From contig OY848924.1 in NCBI GenBank assembly GCA_963693285.1, positions 6,345,842 to 6,409,841 on the forward strand: a stretch of 64,000 nt of DNA, given 5' to 3'. The DNA comes from Xestospongia muta (Eukaryota > Porifera > Demospongiae > Haplosclerida > Petrosiidae). Positions 26,443 through 40,252 of the stretch are shown here, piece by piece. A program made the position numbers and the translations under genes. The stretch's first letter is position 1; the number at the start of each line of letters is the position of its first letter. The notes beneath the pieces are model-generated. The model was not told where the DNA came from. It searched no databases and worked only from the letters and a program-made list of their open reading frames with translations.

Positions 26443-28088
26443 TTACTGGTTCCCAGAGATAGTTTGAAGCTCTTTATATGTTTCTGGAAGATTGTCTCTC
26501 AAAAAGTTCACAAGTACAGGATGAGATGTAATTGTGTCATCAGCTGTTTGATTACGTGAACAGTTGTCTGCTACAACAGGATTATGACTGCTTAATGTAT
26601 CTTTCTGCAAATCTAGAAACTGTTTCATAAGTTTATTGATCTCCTTTTTGACAGCTGGATCACAGCTTTCTTGACAATTAAGATTGGCATAGAAACGAAT
26701 CATTTCAGTTGCAAATGTTTGTATATTCTTCAAACTTGTTTTAGCCTTGTATATTTTAATGAAGTATATTAGTATAATGATAAAAGTTAGGACACAGCAA
26801 AGTAGGAACAATACAACAGCTACAATTATTATCACTGCAACAAAGACATCTTTGAACGGACCACAATCTAAGGAAGAGAAATAATAATATGATAATACAT
26901 TCTTTCAATAGTAAATTTAATATTCTTAATTTAAATATTAAAATAATGTATTCTAACTAAACATAGATAAGGAATGATTAGTAAAGTATTTTAACTACAA
27001 AATTTGCACTAAATATGATGTATCACTTAGATAATGTATGAATGAATGGATGGATGGATGGATGGATGGATGGATGGATGGATAGATGGATGGATGGATG
27101 GATGGATGGATGGATGGATGGATGGATGGATGGATGGATGGATGGATGGATGGATGGATGGATGGATGGATGGATGGATGGATGGATGGATGGATGGATA
27201 GATGGATGAATGGATGTGTAATCTAACATACCATGAATATCAGTGGTATTTGGTGATCCTTGTGTTAATACTATAGTGTTGTTCACTTGAAATAACCATC
27301 CTTCGTGAGAATCGCTTTGATTATTATTATAAATATCTTTGTTAGTGACAACCACTTTTAATCTCTTGATGTGACCATTAAAATTCAATTTCTGTAACTC
27401 AAGGCTCAAAAATCCAGTATGCATATTAAAATGTGAAAATTTATCAAGCCGTACTACTAACTCATTATCAAGTTTCAATTGTTTCTCATTCAGAAACCAA
27501 GTGAATTTAAAATTAGAATTACTTCCTGTGGCTGTTAAATTGAATTCTATTAGTCCATTAGTTCCAGTTTGAGCAGACATTTGTAAAATTGACGGAGGAA
27601 CTATAAAATCACAAATACATTATTAATGAATTACCCATCCATCCATCCATCCATCCATCCATCCATCCATGCAAACCCCCATCCATCTATCAATCCATGC
27701 TTACTGTATTCAAAAACAAAAAGATGTGTAATTTGACCAATAATTTTCAACGGACCAGATACAAACTTTTTAGATCGTACACGGCATATATAAGTTACTG
27801 AAAAATAATAAGTGCAATAGTGTTATCAATTCTATTATTTACATGAGTCTTTTAATGCATCCAAATTTGTCAACGTCAAAGAATAGTCAGAATTATGGGA
27901 CTTAGTTATTTTACGCCTTTGATTACGTGAATTTCTTGTTATCCAGTTAACTGTGTACCCATTAAGAGCAGATACTCGTACATGACAAGGGAGAGTAATT
28001 GATGTACCAGCAACAATTCTTAATGATTGCTTAGTACCATTGTAATTAGATGTATGTTCCGGATAAGCTGTAACCAATAAAATTAATG

Positions 28089-28130
<42 letters not shown>

Positions 28131-28504
28131 CTTGGGCTAGGGAGGTTACTTACAAACTCACCATAAATTGATATAGGCTCCGATAAAACAACACCATTGC
28201 CATTTCTAGCACCACACATATAATATCCTTCACATTCAGGAGATATTGTGAATCGAAGTTTGTTTGTGGCAATACTAACTGAAGAATCAAAGCACTCATC
28301 ACTTGTATTTAAGACACCATTACGATAAAACACAGCATTAGGTACTGGATTTCCCGATTCATCTTTGCATTGAAGAGTAAGCGTATTATTCGGCACTCTA
28401 TTAGTTGTGGTCAGAGAGTAAAGAGATACTTGACACTCAATGGAGGATACTTTTAGAAACAACAGGAGAGCAAACACAATCAAAGGAGAACACAGACACT
28501 CCAT
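26443..28504 (-). CDS. R5: Ig-like type I receptor, short tail, split Ig2 (484 aa)
   Basis: Five phase-1 exons: 28504-28162, 28067-27843, 27797-27705, 27600-27232 and 26867-26443 (485 codons with stop). Ig1 has LTLQC, FYRNG, DEC, PEC and YMC. Ig2 is split by a 45-nt intron (27842-27798), so LPC and VNW are in exon 2 and YIC in exon 3. The third domain has FTWFLN and GWLFQV. The transmembrane helix lies around residues 351-380 ([16 protein letters not shown]). The tail of about 105 residues has a short helical block ([13 protein letters not shown]) and ends [14 protein letters not shown], a motif shared with R6 and R11. Intron 4 contains a ~170-bp (TGGA)n array and intron 1 an (AT)n run, both of which read through as spurious coding. 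Confidence 0.87.
27035..27208. repeat. (TGGA)n microsatellite in R5 intron 4
   Basis: More than 40 nearly pure TGGA repeats on the plus strand directly after the exon 4 donor (minus-strand sense). A short (TCCA)n run also occurs at 27632-27670, in intron 3. Confidence 0.97.
28091..28128. repeat. (AT)n microsatellite in R5 intron 1
   Basis: About 19 AT dinucleotides within the 94-nt first intron of R5, so it makes up nearly half that intron. Confidence 0.95.
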
Positions 28505-30152
28505 GATAAATCCTAGGAGTTCTGCACGTCGGCTAACACTTGATTTGAGTTTTTAGCTTGTCCTTTATATATCTGCGTAGCCATTTTTCGGTAAATACCT
28601 CTACATTCTTCCAATTCCTAAGGATGGATGAATGAGAAAAGAAGTGTTTAGTACCGCCTGTACGTCCTATTAGATCTAATATTTTGTAATATATAGGAGT
28701 GTCAGTAACGGAACACCATACTTTAATGTGAAATCAATTCATTTAGGTTCCAGATTTTGTTAAATTCTCATTAAAGTACAGCATTCTATTACTAGCACTC
28801 GATACACTGCCTTCATAATAGACAGTGTACCTCCAGGAAGTGTTTTCCTTTATTGTCTATATATTATAAAGATCCACTAAACTCCAAACACTCATCTATT
28901 GATATATAAACAGTTCGTCTATAATAAATAATTGAATCAAACATTTAGCTCAAAAAATAACACCGACATGTAAATTTGATTTTAACTACATATAAATATA
29001 TACATTACAAACAGTATGGCAAGAAGCTCTTTAATTGAGGAAGTGTAGCCACAAAGTCATAGAGTGCTATCTTGTGGTTTGTCATTCAGACATACTCCAT
29101 TGATTGTTCTAATGTGTTGTTATTACGGTGATTTACCTTTTGATAGTAGTACTTCTCATGATAAGTCATATACCTCTATTGTTATTATAGTGTGTATTAT
29201 TATATAGGTTGTTTTAATAACATCAACGGATATCACTGTAGTCGATAAAGAATTAATAACATTGACATTGTGTCATTTCAACTGAGGCCTTTGTTACTGT
29301 AGATTCATCAACATGATGTATACCTAATACTGAGTTACTCAATATGTATAAAGGCAGCTAGAAGGCAAAAAGTAATCTTTTTAGTATATTGCCCAGTGAT
29401 TGAAGTCATGAACAGATACTGTTTCAACTGAACTAACCAGGCTTACATCGTGTTGACAAAACTGTGGTAACCAAGATCATTGGTGAAATGACACAATGCT
29501 GAAGAGGGTAACTTTATCACTTTCACAAGATACAGTGAACCAATAAACTTCAAATTCAGACCCATCCACATACACCATCAAAACGGTTCAATGAGATATT
29601 GTATGATAAATTCTTCTACACACTGGTAGAACTAACTTTCAGTTTCCAAATGGAATTTAATATCCCCCACTCAGTCAGGGTATAGACAGCAACAGTGACA
29701 TCATCACAGAAATACTATTTAAGGTAATAATTCTCTCCCTCTCTCTTTAATTGTAAATCAATGATATCATTACTAATTAAATGGACTCATACAGTCACTA
29801 AATTGACATGGACAATGCCTTTAGTCACTACACTATTCTATAGAGATTAAATTTGATGAAATTATTGTGACATTGAAATGGCATAGACAATGTTAAATAT
29901 TATATCAAAAGTCTATATGTGTTATTTTATCATACCTTTAGCTAATTTGTCCGTTAATTGTGTTAAATATAAGAAAATTTTAATAAACAGCAATAAAACA
30001 GATAAACATCTAAAATATTATCACCAATAACAACAACAACTGCAAAACAAAATCATACTACTAAGTTACCTTGTACTACCAACAAGTGAATACTAACTGG
30101 ACATAAGTCATAAGTAAACAAGGAAGAACAGAATGTTAATTTAGTTCTTTCT
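28505..30152. other. Intergenic between R5 and R6, nothing recognised
   Basis: 1.65 kb with no exon, RNA gene or obvious repeat. The R5 promoter should lie at its left end and the R6 3' UTR at its right end. Confidence 0.4.
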
Positions 30153-32042
30153 TTACTGCCCATTTTGATATACTTCATATGTTTCTGGAAAGTTGTCTTT
30201 CAAGAACTTGTCAAATACAGGATCAGGTGTTTCTGCGTTAGCACCATCTGCTACATATACTGGCCCTCTATTACAACATATATTTATACGATGATCATGG
30301 TGCTCATGCATAGATTGTTTTAAATCTCTAATAAACCCTCTTTGCCTGTCAGCAGGTTGTTGCTGGATTGTTGAATCTACAACTGCTCTAATTCTTTTGT
30401 CTTTATTTGCTTTACAACACATTATTACAAGAAGAACAGTTAAAACACAGCATAGTACGAAAAGTATAGCCACAATTATCGCGAAGACAGTAACTTCATG
30501 TTTGAATAATGTGAAATCTGAAGAAAAAAAAATACACATTCTAATTAACAAACATATCAAAAAACTACCCAGTCACATTGAACACAATAAAACACACACT
30601 AACCACATTAGTAACCACTTAGATAGTAATACATTGTAATAATGTCAATAGACATTAAATGTTATCATGACTGAAGAAACCCTTTCATCATGACATGTTT
30701 TGTCATAACACAATAAACATTATATTCACAGTTGATAACGTTACCATAGTAACAAACATTGTACATTATATATACTACCTTTGCACATTTGATTAGAATC
30801 AGCATTGTTTACTAATAGCCATCCTTCATAAGAAGCAGTCTGATAGTTTCCATGAATATCTTTGTTAGTTACAACGACTTTTAATCTCTTGCTTTGACTG
30901 TTAAAGTTCACATTCTGTGATTGGAGACCAAGAAATCCAGTCTTTCCTTGAGGAGATTGATGCAAATACATGTACTCTACTTGTTCATCACTTAAATGCA
31001 GCTGTTGATTGTTCAAAAACCAAGTGAAATTTAAATCACTTCCAGTAGCTGTGGAGTTGAGTTCTATTAGTCTATTAGTTCCAGTTTGAGCAGAAACTTG
31101 TAAAATTGACGGAGGAACTATAAATGAATGTCCCAATGTTAATTAGATCCTCTATCAGACCACCCATCCATCCATCTATCTCAGTCTTAATTAGATCCTC
31201 TATCAGACCATCCATCCATCCATCCATCCATCCATCCATTCATCCATTTATACTCACTGTATTCTATAACATAAAGTCTTGTCTTTTGACCTTCAATTTT
31301 ATAAGGACCATTATAAAAAATTCTAGATTCTACTTGACAAGTATAAATTACTATAAAAGAGATGATATAATACTTTGTACAAAAGTAGTTATACTTACAA
31401 GAATCCTTTGAGTCATTTAAATTTGTCAATGTCAAAGAATAGTCTAAATTATGGGACTCAGATCGTTCACCGTATGTACCTTTAACTGGATCTTTTATTT
31501 TCCATTTCACTGTGTACCCATTAAGAGCAGACACTTTTACATGACAAGGGAGAGTAATGGATGTACCAGCAACAACTCTTAATGATTGTATAGTAGCATT
31601 GTATTCAGGCGTACGTTCTGGATAAGCTGTAAAAGATAAATAATTATCTTGGAGTATACACTACTGACAGGAAAGGGAGGAGGAAGAAAGTGTACTCACT
31701 ATAAATTTTTATAGGTTTTGATAAAACCACACCGTTACCATAGCTACCACCACATGTAAACAGTCCTTCACATTCAGGAGATATAGTGAAATTAAGTTTG
31801 TTTGTGGTAACACTCACTGAAGAATTGAAACATTCATCACTTGTATTTAACACACCATTACGATAAAAAACAGCATTAGATACTGGATATCCAGGTTCAT
31901 CTGTACATTGTAGAGTGAATTGGTTAATAACTTTGTTAGTTATGGTCAGTGAGTATGGAGGTGTTTGACACTCAATGGAGGACACCTTTAGCAACAATAA
32001 TAAAGCAAACACAAACAAAACGACATGACAGCACAGCTGCAT
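30153..32042 (-). CDS. R6: Ig-like type I receptor, short tail (455 aa)
   Basis: Exons 32042-31700, 31626-31399, 31350-31258, 31117-30779 and 30517-30153, all phase 1, total 456 codons with stop. Ig1 has FTLQC, FYRNG, DEC, PEC and FTCGG. Ig2 (LPC, VKW) is split before YTC by a 48-nt intron. That intron is in frame and stop-free, so retention would insert 16 residues. The third domain has FTWFLN, a diverged [11 protein letters not shown] stretch and EGWLLVNN. The transmembrane helix ([22 protein letters not shown]) is followed by a short tail with VYVADGAN and the C-terminal [14 protein letters not shown]11, on the opposite strand, is the closest copy, including introns 3 and 4. Intron 3 holds two copies of a ~48-bp minisatellite unit plus (TCCA)n. 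Confidence 0.88.
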
Positions 32043-33239
32043 AGTAAATCCAATAACTTATTTATCTGCCCACACAATTGTAGAAAAACAAGTTCAGGAA
32101 TCACAGACAGAAGTACTACAGAAAAGGGAGTGTCTTTCTTAAATGGGATGTACATTATTGATATAAAAGATATTCATAAGTTGAACTTAACAAACAACAC
32201 TATTATGAATTTTGTTAAATTTAGTGGTACAATTGATAGAAAGATTCCCCACATATTTTCAATAGGAAATATCATTTCTGTTCTCACAAGAGTATGAGTT
32301 ATTTCTTTATTGTTGACTTAAAATTTGTATTAAACTTCAAAGACAAAAACATAAATATTATTTAAAATGTTGCTTTATATCAACTCATGTTAGTTTAAAT
32401 ACTTGTGAATATATTAGTACCAGAAAGAAGCCGTTATTACCAGTCAACTAACCAGTAAAATTCAACTACACATTTCTACATGTATAATGTCTGTTGCCAT
32501 GGATACATAAAATTTGTGCTAAAGTGGAGTTTCCCCAAATTTTTTACTGTAATAACACATTGTACATGTATACATACACATAGATGTAACCACATGACCC
32601 ACCTGATAAACATCTAGGTGCAGCTGGATTACATTTTTTTAAATGAAATAAATGGCTTGACTGGTGTATCTGGTTATTCCAATTGATGAACACTAATACA
32701 CATTACATATTGGGTGGTTGGGTGAAAGAGAGACAATAACAAACAATACTTATTCATCCCAATATGATCCTATGAAGATGGTTCAACTTTGTCAACAGGA
32801 AAGAGGTTAGAAGATGGTTGCTTTAACTTATTTGTCATTCACTGATTGCAGAAAGAACTAATAGTGTGAATGAAGCATGTTCTATTTTTGGACATGTTGT
32901 TGGTAGGCTAGTTTTTTGATGTTCTCATGTTTAGTTTGTAGGCAGGAGTTACTATTTGAGGGTGGGGTCATGATTGAAGGTTGAAGTCTTTGACAACAAA
33001 ATAAATCTTGTCTTCCCAGAGTTCACCCACTACTATATTGAGACATGTCCTGTCTTGTGAGTAATTGAGGTAGCTTCTGAAAGTGCCCAACTGGTGATAA
33101 ACTAGTGATAGATATCAATAAATATTCTTTCAACTATAAATATATAGTATGGGACTTTCCCATTATCACATTTTTTTAGTTTATATACATATATGGAGAT
33201 CATTGTGTCATCACGTTATTTGTAGTAGGGAAATAATGA
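32043..33239. other. Intergenic upstream of R6, nothing recognised
   Basis: No exon was recognised. From about 33078 rightward the sequence belongs to the block duplicated at 39107-40252. Confidence 0.4.
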
Positions 33240-33830
33240 GTTGTATTGTAGTATTAGTATATTAGTATATTAGTAGTAATGTAGTATTAGTATATTAGTA
33301 GTATTGTAGTATAGTATATTAGTAGTATTGTAGTATTAGTATATTAGTATATTAGTAGTATTGTAGTATTAGTATATTAGTATATTAGTAGTATTATAGT
33401 ATTAGTGTATTAGTATATTAGTAGTATTATAGTATTAGTATATTAGTATATTAGTAGTATTGTATATAGTATTAATATTTTAGTAGTATTATAGTATATG
33501 TATTCTTCAAATCTATCTATTATGACTAGATAATCAAATGGTAATGTCACCTAATGACAATACAAAAATACAATATTATGTATATTAATGGCTATTATAA
33601 ACTATTACAATCTATTAATATTAATTATATACACCATATCAGCACAAGTTATACTATTTCATCTATAAAAATGGTTCTAAATGACTAGACATAGCATCTA
33701 AGAGTTTCATTAGACCATCTTTCTCTTCTTCTGTAAGTTTTCTTCCTTCTTCTTCTTCTTCTTCTTCTTCTTCTTGAGGCTCATGGTCATCCGTTTGAAT
33801 GTTAGAATTGACTACACGTAATGGTAGTTG
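33078..33830. repeat. Segmental duplication, source copy of 39107-40252
   Basis: Begins at CCAACTGGTGATAAACTAGT. It continues through the TAGTATTAG minisatellite and AATCAAATGGTAATGTCACC into the last coding exon of R7. The second copy carries a longer minisatellite and a broken copy of the exon. Confidence 0.85.
33240..33500. repeat. TAGTATTAGTATATTAG minisatellite
   Basis: Tandem units of about 28-33 bp, built from TAGTATTAG, TATATTAG and TAGTATTGTAG words, lie downstream of the R7 stop codon. The duplicate at 39260-39925 is about 2.5 times longer. Confidence 0.93.
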
Positions 33831-36055
33831 ATCTATAAAATGTAATAAATGAATTGATGTATCTGTTTATACTATAATATATTTATCTACAGTTGTTCCA
33901 TCCATCTTAGCCTCCTTCTCTCATCTATCTATCCACAATATACTACTGACTATTGCCACCACCATCTGCCACATAAATGTCACTTTGGTCATTTGAACTG
34001 GACTGTTCCTCTAAGCCTTGGTATCCAGTATCAGATGATTGTGGTCTTCTATTAACAACAACAGGATCAGATAATGAGTGTTTCATTAATGTTGCAGTAG
34101 GCACATTATACTTTATTTGTTCAATCTGTTTCATTATTTGAATTGCCATATTGTGAAGTGCTGTGTGGCATTGTTGCAGTTGTGCTAAACGAGTGACACT
34201 CTGCAATACAATAACAACACCATTGAGAAGTTCTATGTCAGTGTGCTCAAACTCAGAGATTGTTGTAGCAACTTGTACTAGTATATTAGCCATAGGATTT
34301 GCATGCTTGGCCTCAGAAGAAGCAGAGGAACTCTGAGATGTGGAATGTTTCACTTGCACTTTTTCTGATTGAGTTGACAGGGTAATGCTCATCTCTCCAG
34401 AAACTTGTCGTAGCAGGTGAATACATTGGACCATTTTGCTGTCAGACATTGAGGAGAGTTGGGTTGTAAAGGATGGCTGTTGTTCCTGTGGTGTCGATAG
34501 ATTACCTCCATTAGTAGATTCTTCCTGTCTGTTTTGTTTCCTTTTGCAACAAGTAATTATAAGAATAATACACAAGACAACATTGAGAGCCAATGATATT
34601 ATCAAAATTGTCACCACAGTGGTAATAGCTATTCCTTGTGGTAACTCCAAGTCCTGTGATTTCATAGAACATTCTAAAATAAATACATAAAAATATATAT
34701 AAATAAAATAAATGCTAAAACATATTTCCAGGTACAGATAGTTATCAGTTTATATCTTACCAATGTAATAAGGACTAATAACAAATATTTGCTGCTTCTC
34801 ATAACGGGTACCACTGTAATCATTATTCCACACCAAATACTCCACTTTCAATGTTCCATTCCATCTTCCATTTAATTTCAAATGTCTCTCATCTTTTTTA
34901 ACAACTCTCTGAGTGGTACCATTAACAGCTGTGTTATTAATTGACCATTGATATTGTAAATTAGTGCCTGTAGTGATTACTCTTAGTTCACTGGAACCAT
35001 CAGAATTGTTAACAATGATCATACCAGTAGTAATAATGGGAGATCCTAGGGAGAGTAACAAAAAGCTAATTAACTTACTGTATGCAAATATACACTGGTA
35101 CATGCAGTATGTTTTCCTTTAATTTGTTATAATAATTGTTTACACACAGTTGACATTACTCAAATAACTTAATACTTATAACTTTAAACAATAAGAAATT
35201 CTGCACAATTGTTTTTTCTTACTTTAAACGTTCATAAAAATCAATAACATAGCATTTATTGTTTCATGCAAATGTTCAATCGAATACGCTACCTTTATTA
35301 TTCATAGTTAGTACAAAGTTATATATAATAAATTACTTACTGTACATTGCATTGACACTCAAGTTAAGGAGTGGTCCATTGATAGCATTGGACCCATCAA
35401 GAGGCCGTAATTGGCATTTATAGAAACCCTCGCTTATCTGACGTAAATTCTCAATAACTAAATCACGAATTTCACCCTCGTAGGTTGCAATATCTTCTGT
35501 TAGACTGCCTAATATTTTAAACCATTTAGTGGTGTAAAAATTGATCGGTGACCATTCAAAGTCACATGGTAAAGTAATACTTCTGCCTTCTTCTCCAACG
35601 ATGTTTCTATTTATTCCTGTTCGAACTGGATAAGCTAGAAAGAGAGATAATAAGTGAATATTGATTAGATGGATCTATAGATCAATGACAGAGGAGAGAA
35701 TACTTGCATACTCACCATGAATTGTAATAGGTTCTGATAAAATAACACCACTCCCATTCCTAGCACCACACATATAATGTCCATCACATTTGGGAGATAT
35801 AGTGAATCGAAGTTTGTTTGTAGCAACACTCACTGAAGAATTGAAACAGTCATCATCACTTGTATTTAAGACACCATTACGATAAAACACAGCATTAGTT
35901 ACTACACTCCCAGATTTATCCATACATTGTAGAGTCAATGTATTGCTATTGGAGTCTCTATCAGTTTTAGTCAGTGAGTATGGGAGTGTTTGACAGTCAG
36001 TAAGAGATACTCTTAGATACAAAAGAATAACTAAAGCAAAATTATAATATCGCAT
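33663..36055 (-). CDS. R7: Ig-like type I receptor with acidic C-terminal exon (599 aa)
   Basis: Exons 36055-35716, 35634-35341, 35045-34761, 34673-33963 and 33832-33663, all phase 1, total 600 codons with stop. Exons 1-3 are nearly the same as R4 (Ig1 with FYRNG; Ig2 with LPC and FYRC; third domain with YQWSINNTAV). The tail exon has a short stub (QDLELPQGIA), a transmembrane helix (VVTILIISLALNVVLCIIL), TCCKRKQ, the helical block beginning NPMANILVQV, and YVADGGG. The last exon encodes a run of nine glutamates from a (CTT)n repeat. It stops three codons before its relatives because CTATAAA replaces the lysine codon. The exon 4 donor GATG|GTGGTG is weak and inferred by alignment with R2. If that intron is retained, the product ends at GGGNSQ. 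Confidence 0.85.
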
Positions 36056-36146
36056 AATGGAAGAGGTACACTGATGCTACACTCCAGTACGTGCTCCCTC
36101 CAAGCTACTGAGACAGAGATTTGCTTTCCTGTGTAATAACTGCACT
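36056..36146 (-). promoter_or_regulatory. Upstream region of R7 shared with R4
   Basis: About 90 bp directly upstream of the ATG, containing GAGGTACACTGATGCTACAC and CCAGTACGTGCTCCCTCCAAGC, is almost identical to 20678-20765 in front of R4. The match then stops, which marks the junction of a deletion or rearrangement. A promoter or 5' UTR role is inferred from position only. Confidence 0.5.
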
Positions 36147-39108
36147 ATTAAGGAGAAAGGGACCACACCTGATTAAACTTCTGATCAATAACACATCATG
36201 AATATTATTAAATGGATGCTAGGCGTTTTTTTCTGTTGCTATACAGTTTTATTACAGTAGTATATGAATAAATTTGCATTCACCATGACAATAGTATTTA
36301 CTAGGTGATCACTGACTAATCATTTGTGCTATTTAATTAGTTAAACGCTAAAACAACTGATCTTTCAACAAAGAGAAATTAATAAAAATTGTATACCATA
36401 ATATTGGACATTGACATTGTATAACAATAATATACCATTTCTTTATTGAAACTACATAGTTTTAGGTATAAAGAAATTAATATACCACTGACTAACATCT
36501 TCCAAACTTATATACACAGTGTCATCACTATATAAGCATAATAAGGTATAGCTGAGGTATGTCTGATTGAATTATTGACAACTTCTTAATCCCATGTGAC
36601 TGTTTGTTGCTTAAATTCATTTTAACTGAGTTCAAATATGCAGGTGTTTGTAGTTATTAATTTATTTATTTATGACATGTAGGAGTGATTATACTAACAT
36701 GACCAACCATCTGGTCTAAATTTCTAGTGATTAGTTGCTAAGTGATGTCAACTTTTTTTTAAATTTCTGAAGAATTTCTTTTATCCTTAATAAATACACT
36801 ATATTTACTATAATTAGATTTGCGTACTTTAAATAAGGTAATTTTGATATATTTTTATCATTATTATGACTGTTAATAAACACTGGACCTATAATTGCAT
36901 ATCTATGTGCATTGGCCTACTTGTATTGTAATAATTACATTTGTATGCCTCGCATCTAGAACCATTTTACTAATTGGTATCTGATGTTTGATTTAATACA
37001 CTAATTTGTATGTCCTCTTATAGTAATAATTTAATTATGGATAATATAGCTAGCTAACTTTATACCAGTAGCTGTAAAAGAGATGAGCTCTGGATTTGCA
37101 CTATAATACAATTGCTAATTCAAGTGCTAGTTGAATGTATTAATAACATAATTAAAGTGACAAGATAGTGTCTAGTAAATACATCCATTAATACATGGTA
37201 TCCCTCTATTCATCCATCCATCCATTCATCTATTCATCCATTCATTCATTCATCCATTCATTCAACCATCCGTCCATCATCCATCCATTCATTCAACCAT
37301 CCGTCCATCCATCCATCCGTCCATTCATCCATCCATCCATCCATTCATCCATCCATCCATCCATCCATCCATCCATCCATCCATCTATTCATTCATTCAT
37401 CCATTCATTTATTTATTCATCCATCCATTCATTCATCCATACATCCATCCATTCATTCATTCAATTTATCCATTCATCCATCCATCCATCCATCCATTCA
37501 TTCATCCATTCATCCATTCATCCATCCATCCATCCATTCATTCATTCATCCATCTATTCATCCATCCACCCATCCATCTATTCATTCATTCATTCATCCA
37601 TCCATCCATCCATTCATTCATTCATCTATCCATCCATCCATCCATTCATCCATTCATCCATCCATTCATCCATCCATCCATTCATCTATTCATCCATCCA
37701 TCCATCATTCCATCCATCCATCCATCCATCTATTCATTTATTCATCAATTCATCTATTCATTCATTCATTCATCCATCCATCCATTCATTCATCCATATG
37801 TCCATCCATCCATTCATTCATTCATCCATCCATCCATCCATCCATCTATTCATTCATTCATTCATCCATCCATTCATCCATCCATCCATCATTCCATCCA
37901 TCCATTCATTCATCCATCCATCTATTCATTCATCCATCCATCCATTCATCCATCCATCCATCCATCCATTCATTCATCCATCCATTCATTCATTCATCCT
38001 ACCATAATATACTAATTACATTAATTAATGTAGTCAGACAGACTGACTGTTTCTATCATTACAGTATACACAAGTACACCCATATATCACAAATCTATAA
38101 GCACCCATTCATATGATACAGTACAAATACAGTCACTGTTCTGAAGGGTTATATAAACCCATTGACCTTGTGTTACTATAGTAACAAATAGTCCATTGCA
38201 ATGTTACAATATAGACATATAGCTTGCATTAACATCCAGTCAATGTTATTTTAACATACCCTGAATTTGAATGTAATGGCTTTGTCATCATTTAGGAGGT
38301 GAATACAGTTGTTATAAACAGCTATTTATGGTGTGCCATTTGTTTTATTGATGTATCCTATAATATCTTGATACAATATTGACCCGACCAATTTAATATT
38401 GAAGTGATTGATTTAATGTCGTAGCAATCAATTCAATATTGAATTGATCAAGTCATACTAGATCTATCGATTTTATATTAAATTGATCAAGTTGATATTG
38501 CATTGAGATATTGCAGTAAGCATCAATGCCTAAATTAAAAACAAACAACACATTGTAACTATTCTAAGTATATTTTAACTAACAAAAAATACCAACTGGT
38601 ATTAACAAAGAACATAACAACAATAAATACAAAGAAATCATGTTACCAAACAATTTCATAGTGTCAGTTTTAAAATAATTATAACAACTGTACACAATAC
38701 ACTAAATATGTGTTTAAATAAAAGAAAGACTCAATTTTAACCTCATTCAAGTCACCTGATGTAGATTGAAGCATTCATTACATTTTTTGAAAGATGATAC
38801 ATTGTGGATTATTGATAATCCTAATATCCCTTACCTAATGGCATCGTGTCTGTTGTCTGTGCGATCATGTACTAGTAGAAAAATAAATTCTGGGAAACTC
38901 ACAACACTATTAATTACTTCCTTATAGTAACCACAAGTAGGACTTTGATGATCTAATACATGTTCATGTATATGTAGTATATGTAACTGATTAGAATTAT
39001 TTGAGTTAATTATACAAGGAAACTTATAAATATTTATAACTGCTTTTGTTCAGGTTAAATCATGTGGTAGCACATTGACAAAGTAACACCTGTCATGTTA
39101 TGATTTGA
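36147..39108. repeat. Segmental duplication block, copy 2 (of 21985-25918)
   Basis: Near-identical to the earlier block, with internal deletions in the tetranucleotide array and in the TTCAATATTGAA array. It joins abruptly to a different block at about 39107. No gene is present. Confidence 0.85.
37199..38000. repeat. (TCCA)n/(TTCA)n array, 0.8 kb
   Basis: Second copy of the tetranucleotide array, with the same entry sequence (ACATGGTATCCCTCTATTCA) and the same exit (CCTACCATAATATACT). The long spurious plus-strand frame reflects repeat periodicity only. Confidence 0.97.
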
Positions 39109-40252
39109 AAGTGGCCAACTGGTGATAAACTAGTGATAGATATCAATAAATATTCTTTCAACTATAAATATATAGTATGGGATTTTCCCATTATCACATT
39201 TTTTTAGTTTATATACATATATGGAGATCATTGTGTCATCACATGTTATTTGTAGTAGGGAAATAATGAGTTGTATTGTAGTATTAGTATATTAGTATAT
39301 TAGTAGTAATGTAGTATTAATATATTAGTATATTAGTAGTAATGTAGTATTAGTATATTAGTAGTATTGTAGTATAGTATATTAGTAGTATTGTAGTATT
39401 AGTATATTAGTATATTAGTAGTATTGTAGTATTGGTATATTAGTATATTAGTAGTATTATAGTATTAGTATATTAGTATATTAGTAGTAGTAGTATATTA
39501 GTAGTATTGTAGTATTAGTATATTAGTATATTAGTAGTATTGTAGTATTAGTATATTAGTATATTAGTAGTATATTAGTATATTAGTAGTATTGTAGTAT
39601 TAGTATATTAGTATATTAGTATTATTGTGGTATTAGTATATTAACAGTATTGTAGTATTAATATATTAGTATATTAGTAGTATTGTAGTATTAGTATATT
39701 AGTATATTAGTAGTATTGTAGTATTAGTATATTAGTAGTAATGTAGTATCAGTATATTAGTATATTAATAGTATTGTAGTATTAATATATTAATATATTA
39801 GTAGTATTATACTAGTGTTAATATATTAGTATATTAGTAATATTATAGTATTAGTATATCAATATAGTATTATAGTATTAGTATATTAGTATATTAGTAG
39901 TATTGTAGTATTAATATTTTAGTAGTATTATAGTATATGTATTCTTCAAATCTATCTATTATGACTAGATAATCAAATGGTAATGTCACCTAATGACAAT
40001 ACAAAGATACAATATATTGTATATTAATGGCTATTATAAACTATTATAATCTATTAATATTAATTATATTCACCATATCAGCACAAGTTATACTATTTCA
40101 TCTATAAAAATGGTTCTAGTCGACTAGACATAGCATCAAAGAGTTTCATTAGACCATCTTTCACGTCTTCTGCTAGTTCTTTTTCTTCTTTTCTTCTTTT
40201 TGTTGAGGCTCATGACTATCCATTTGAATGTTTGAATTGACTGCATGTAATG
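39107..40252. repeat. Segmental duplication, copy of 33078-33830
   Basis: Starts at GGCCAACTGGTGATAAACTA, contains the expanded TAGTATTAG minisatellite (39260-39925), and ends inside a fragment of the acidic receptor exon, where a third block begins. Confidence 0.85.
40098..40252 (-). pseudogene. Orphan fragment of a receptor acidic C-terminal exon
   Basis: Minus-strand sequence matches the last exon of R7 (AACTCTTTGATGCTATGTCT; GAACCATTTTTATAGATG). It lacks the acceptor end, has frame-disturbing changes in the glutamate run, and is cut at ~40252 by the junction with the next block. No upstream exons accompany it. It is a leftover of the duplication. Confidence 0.8.
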
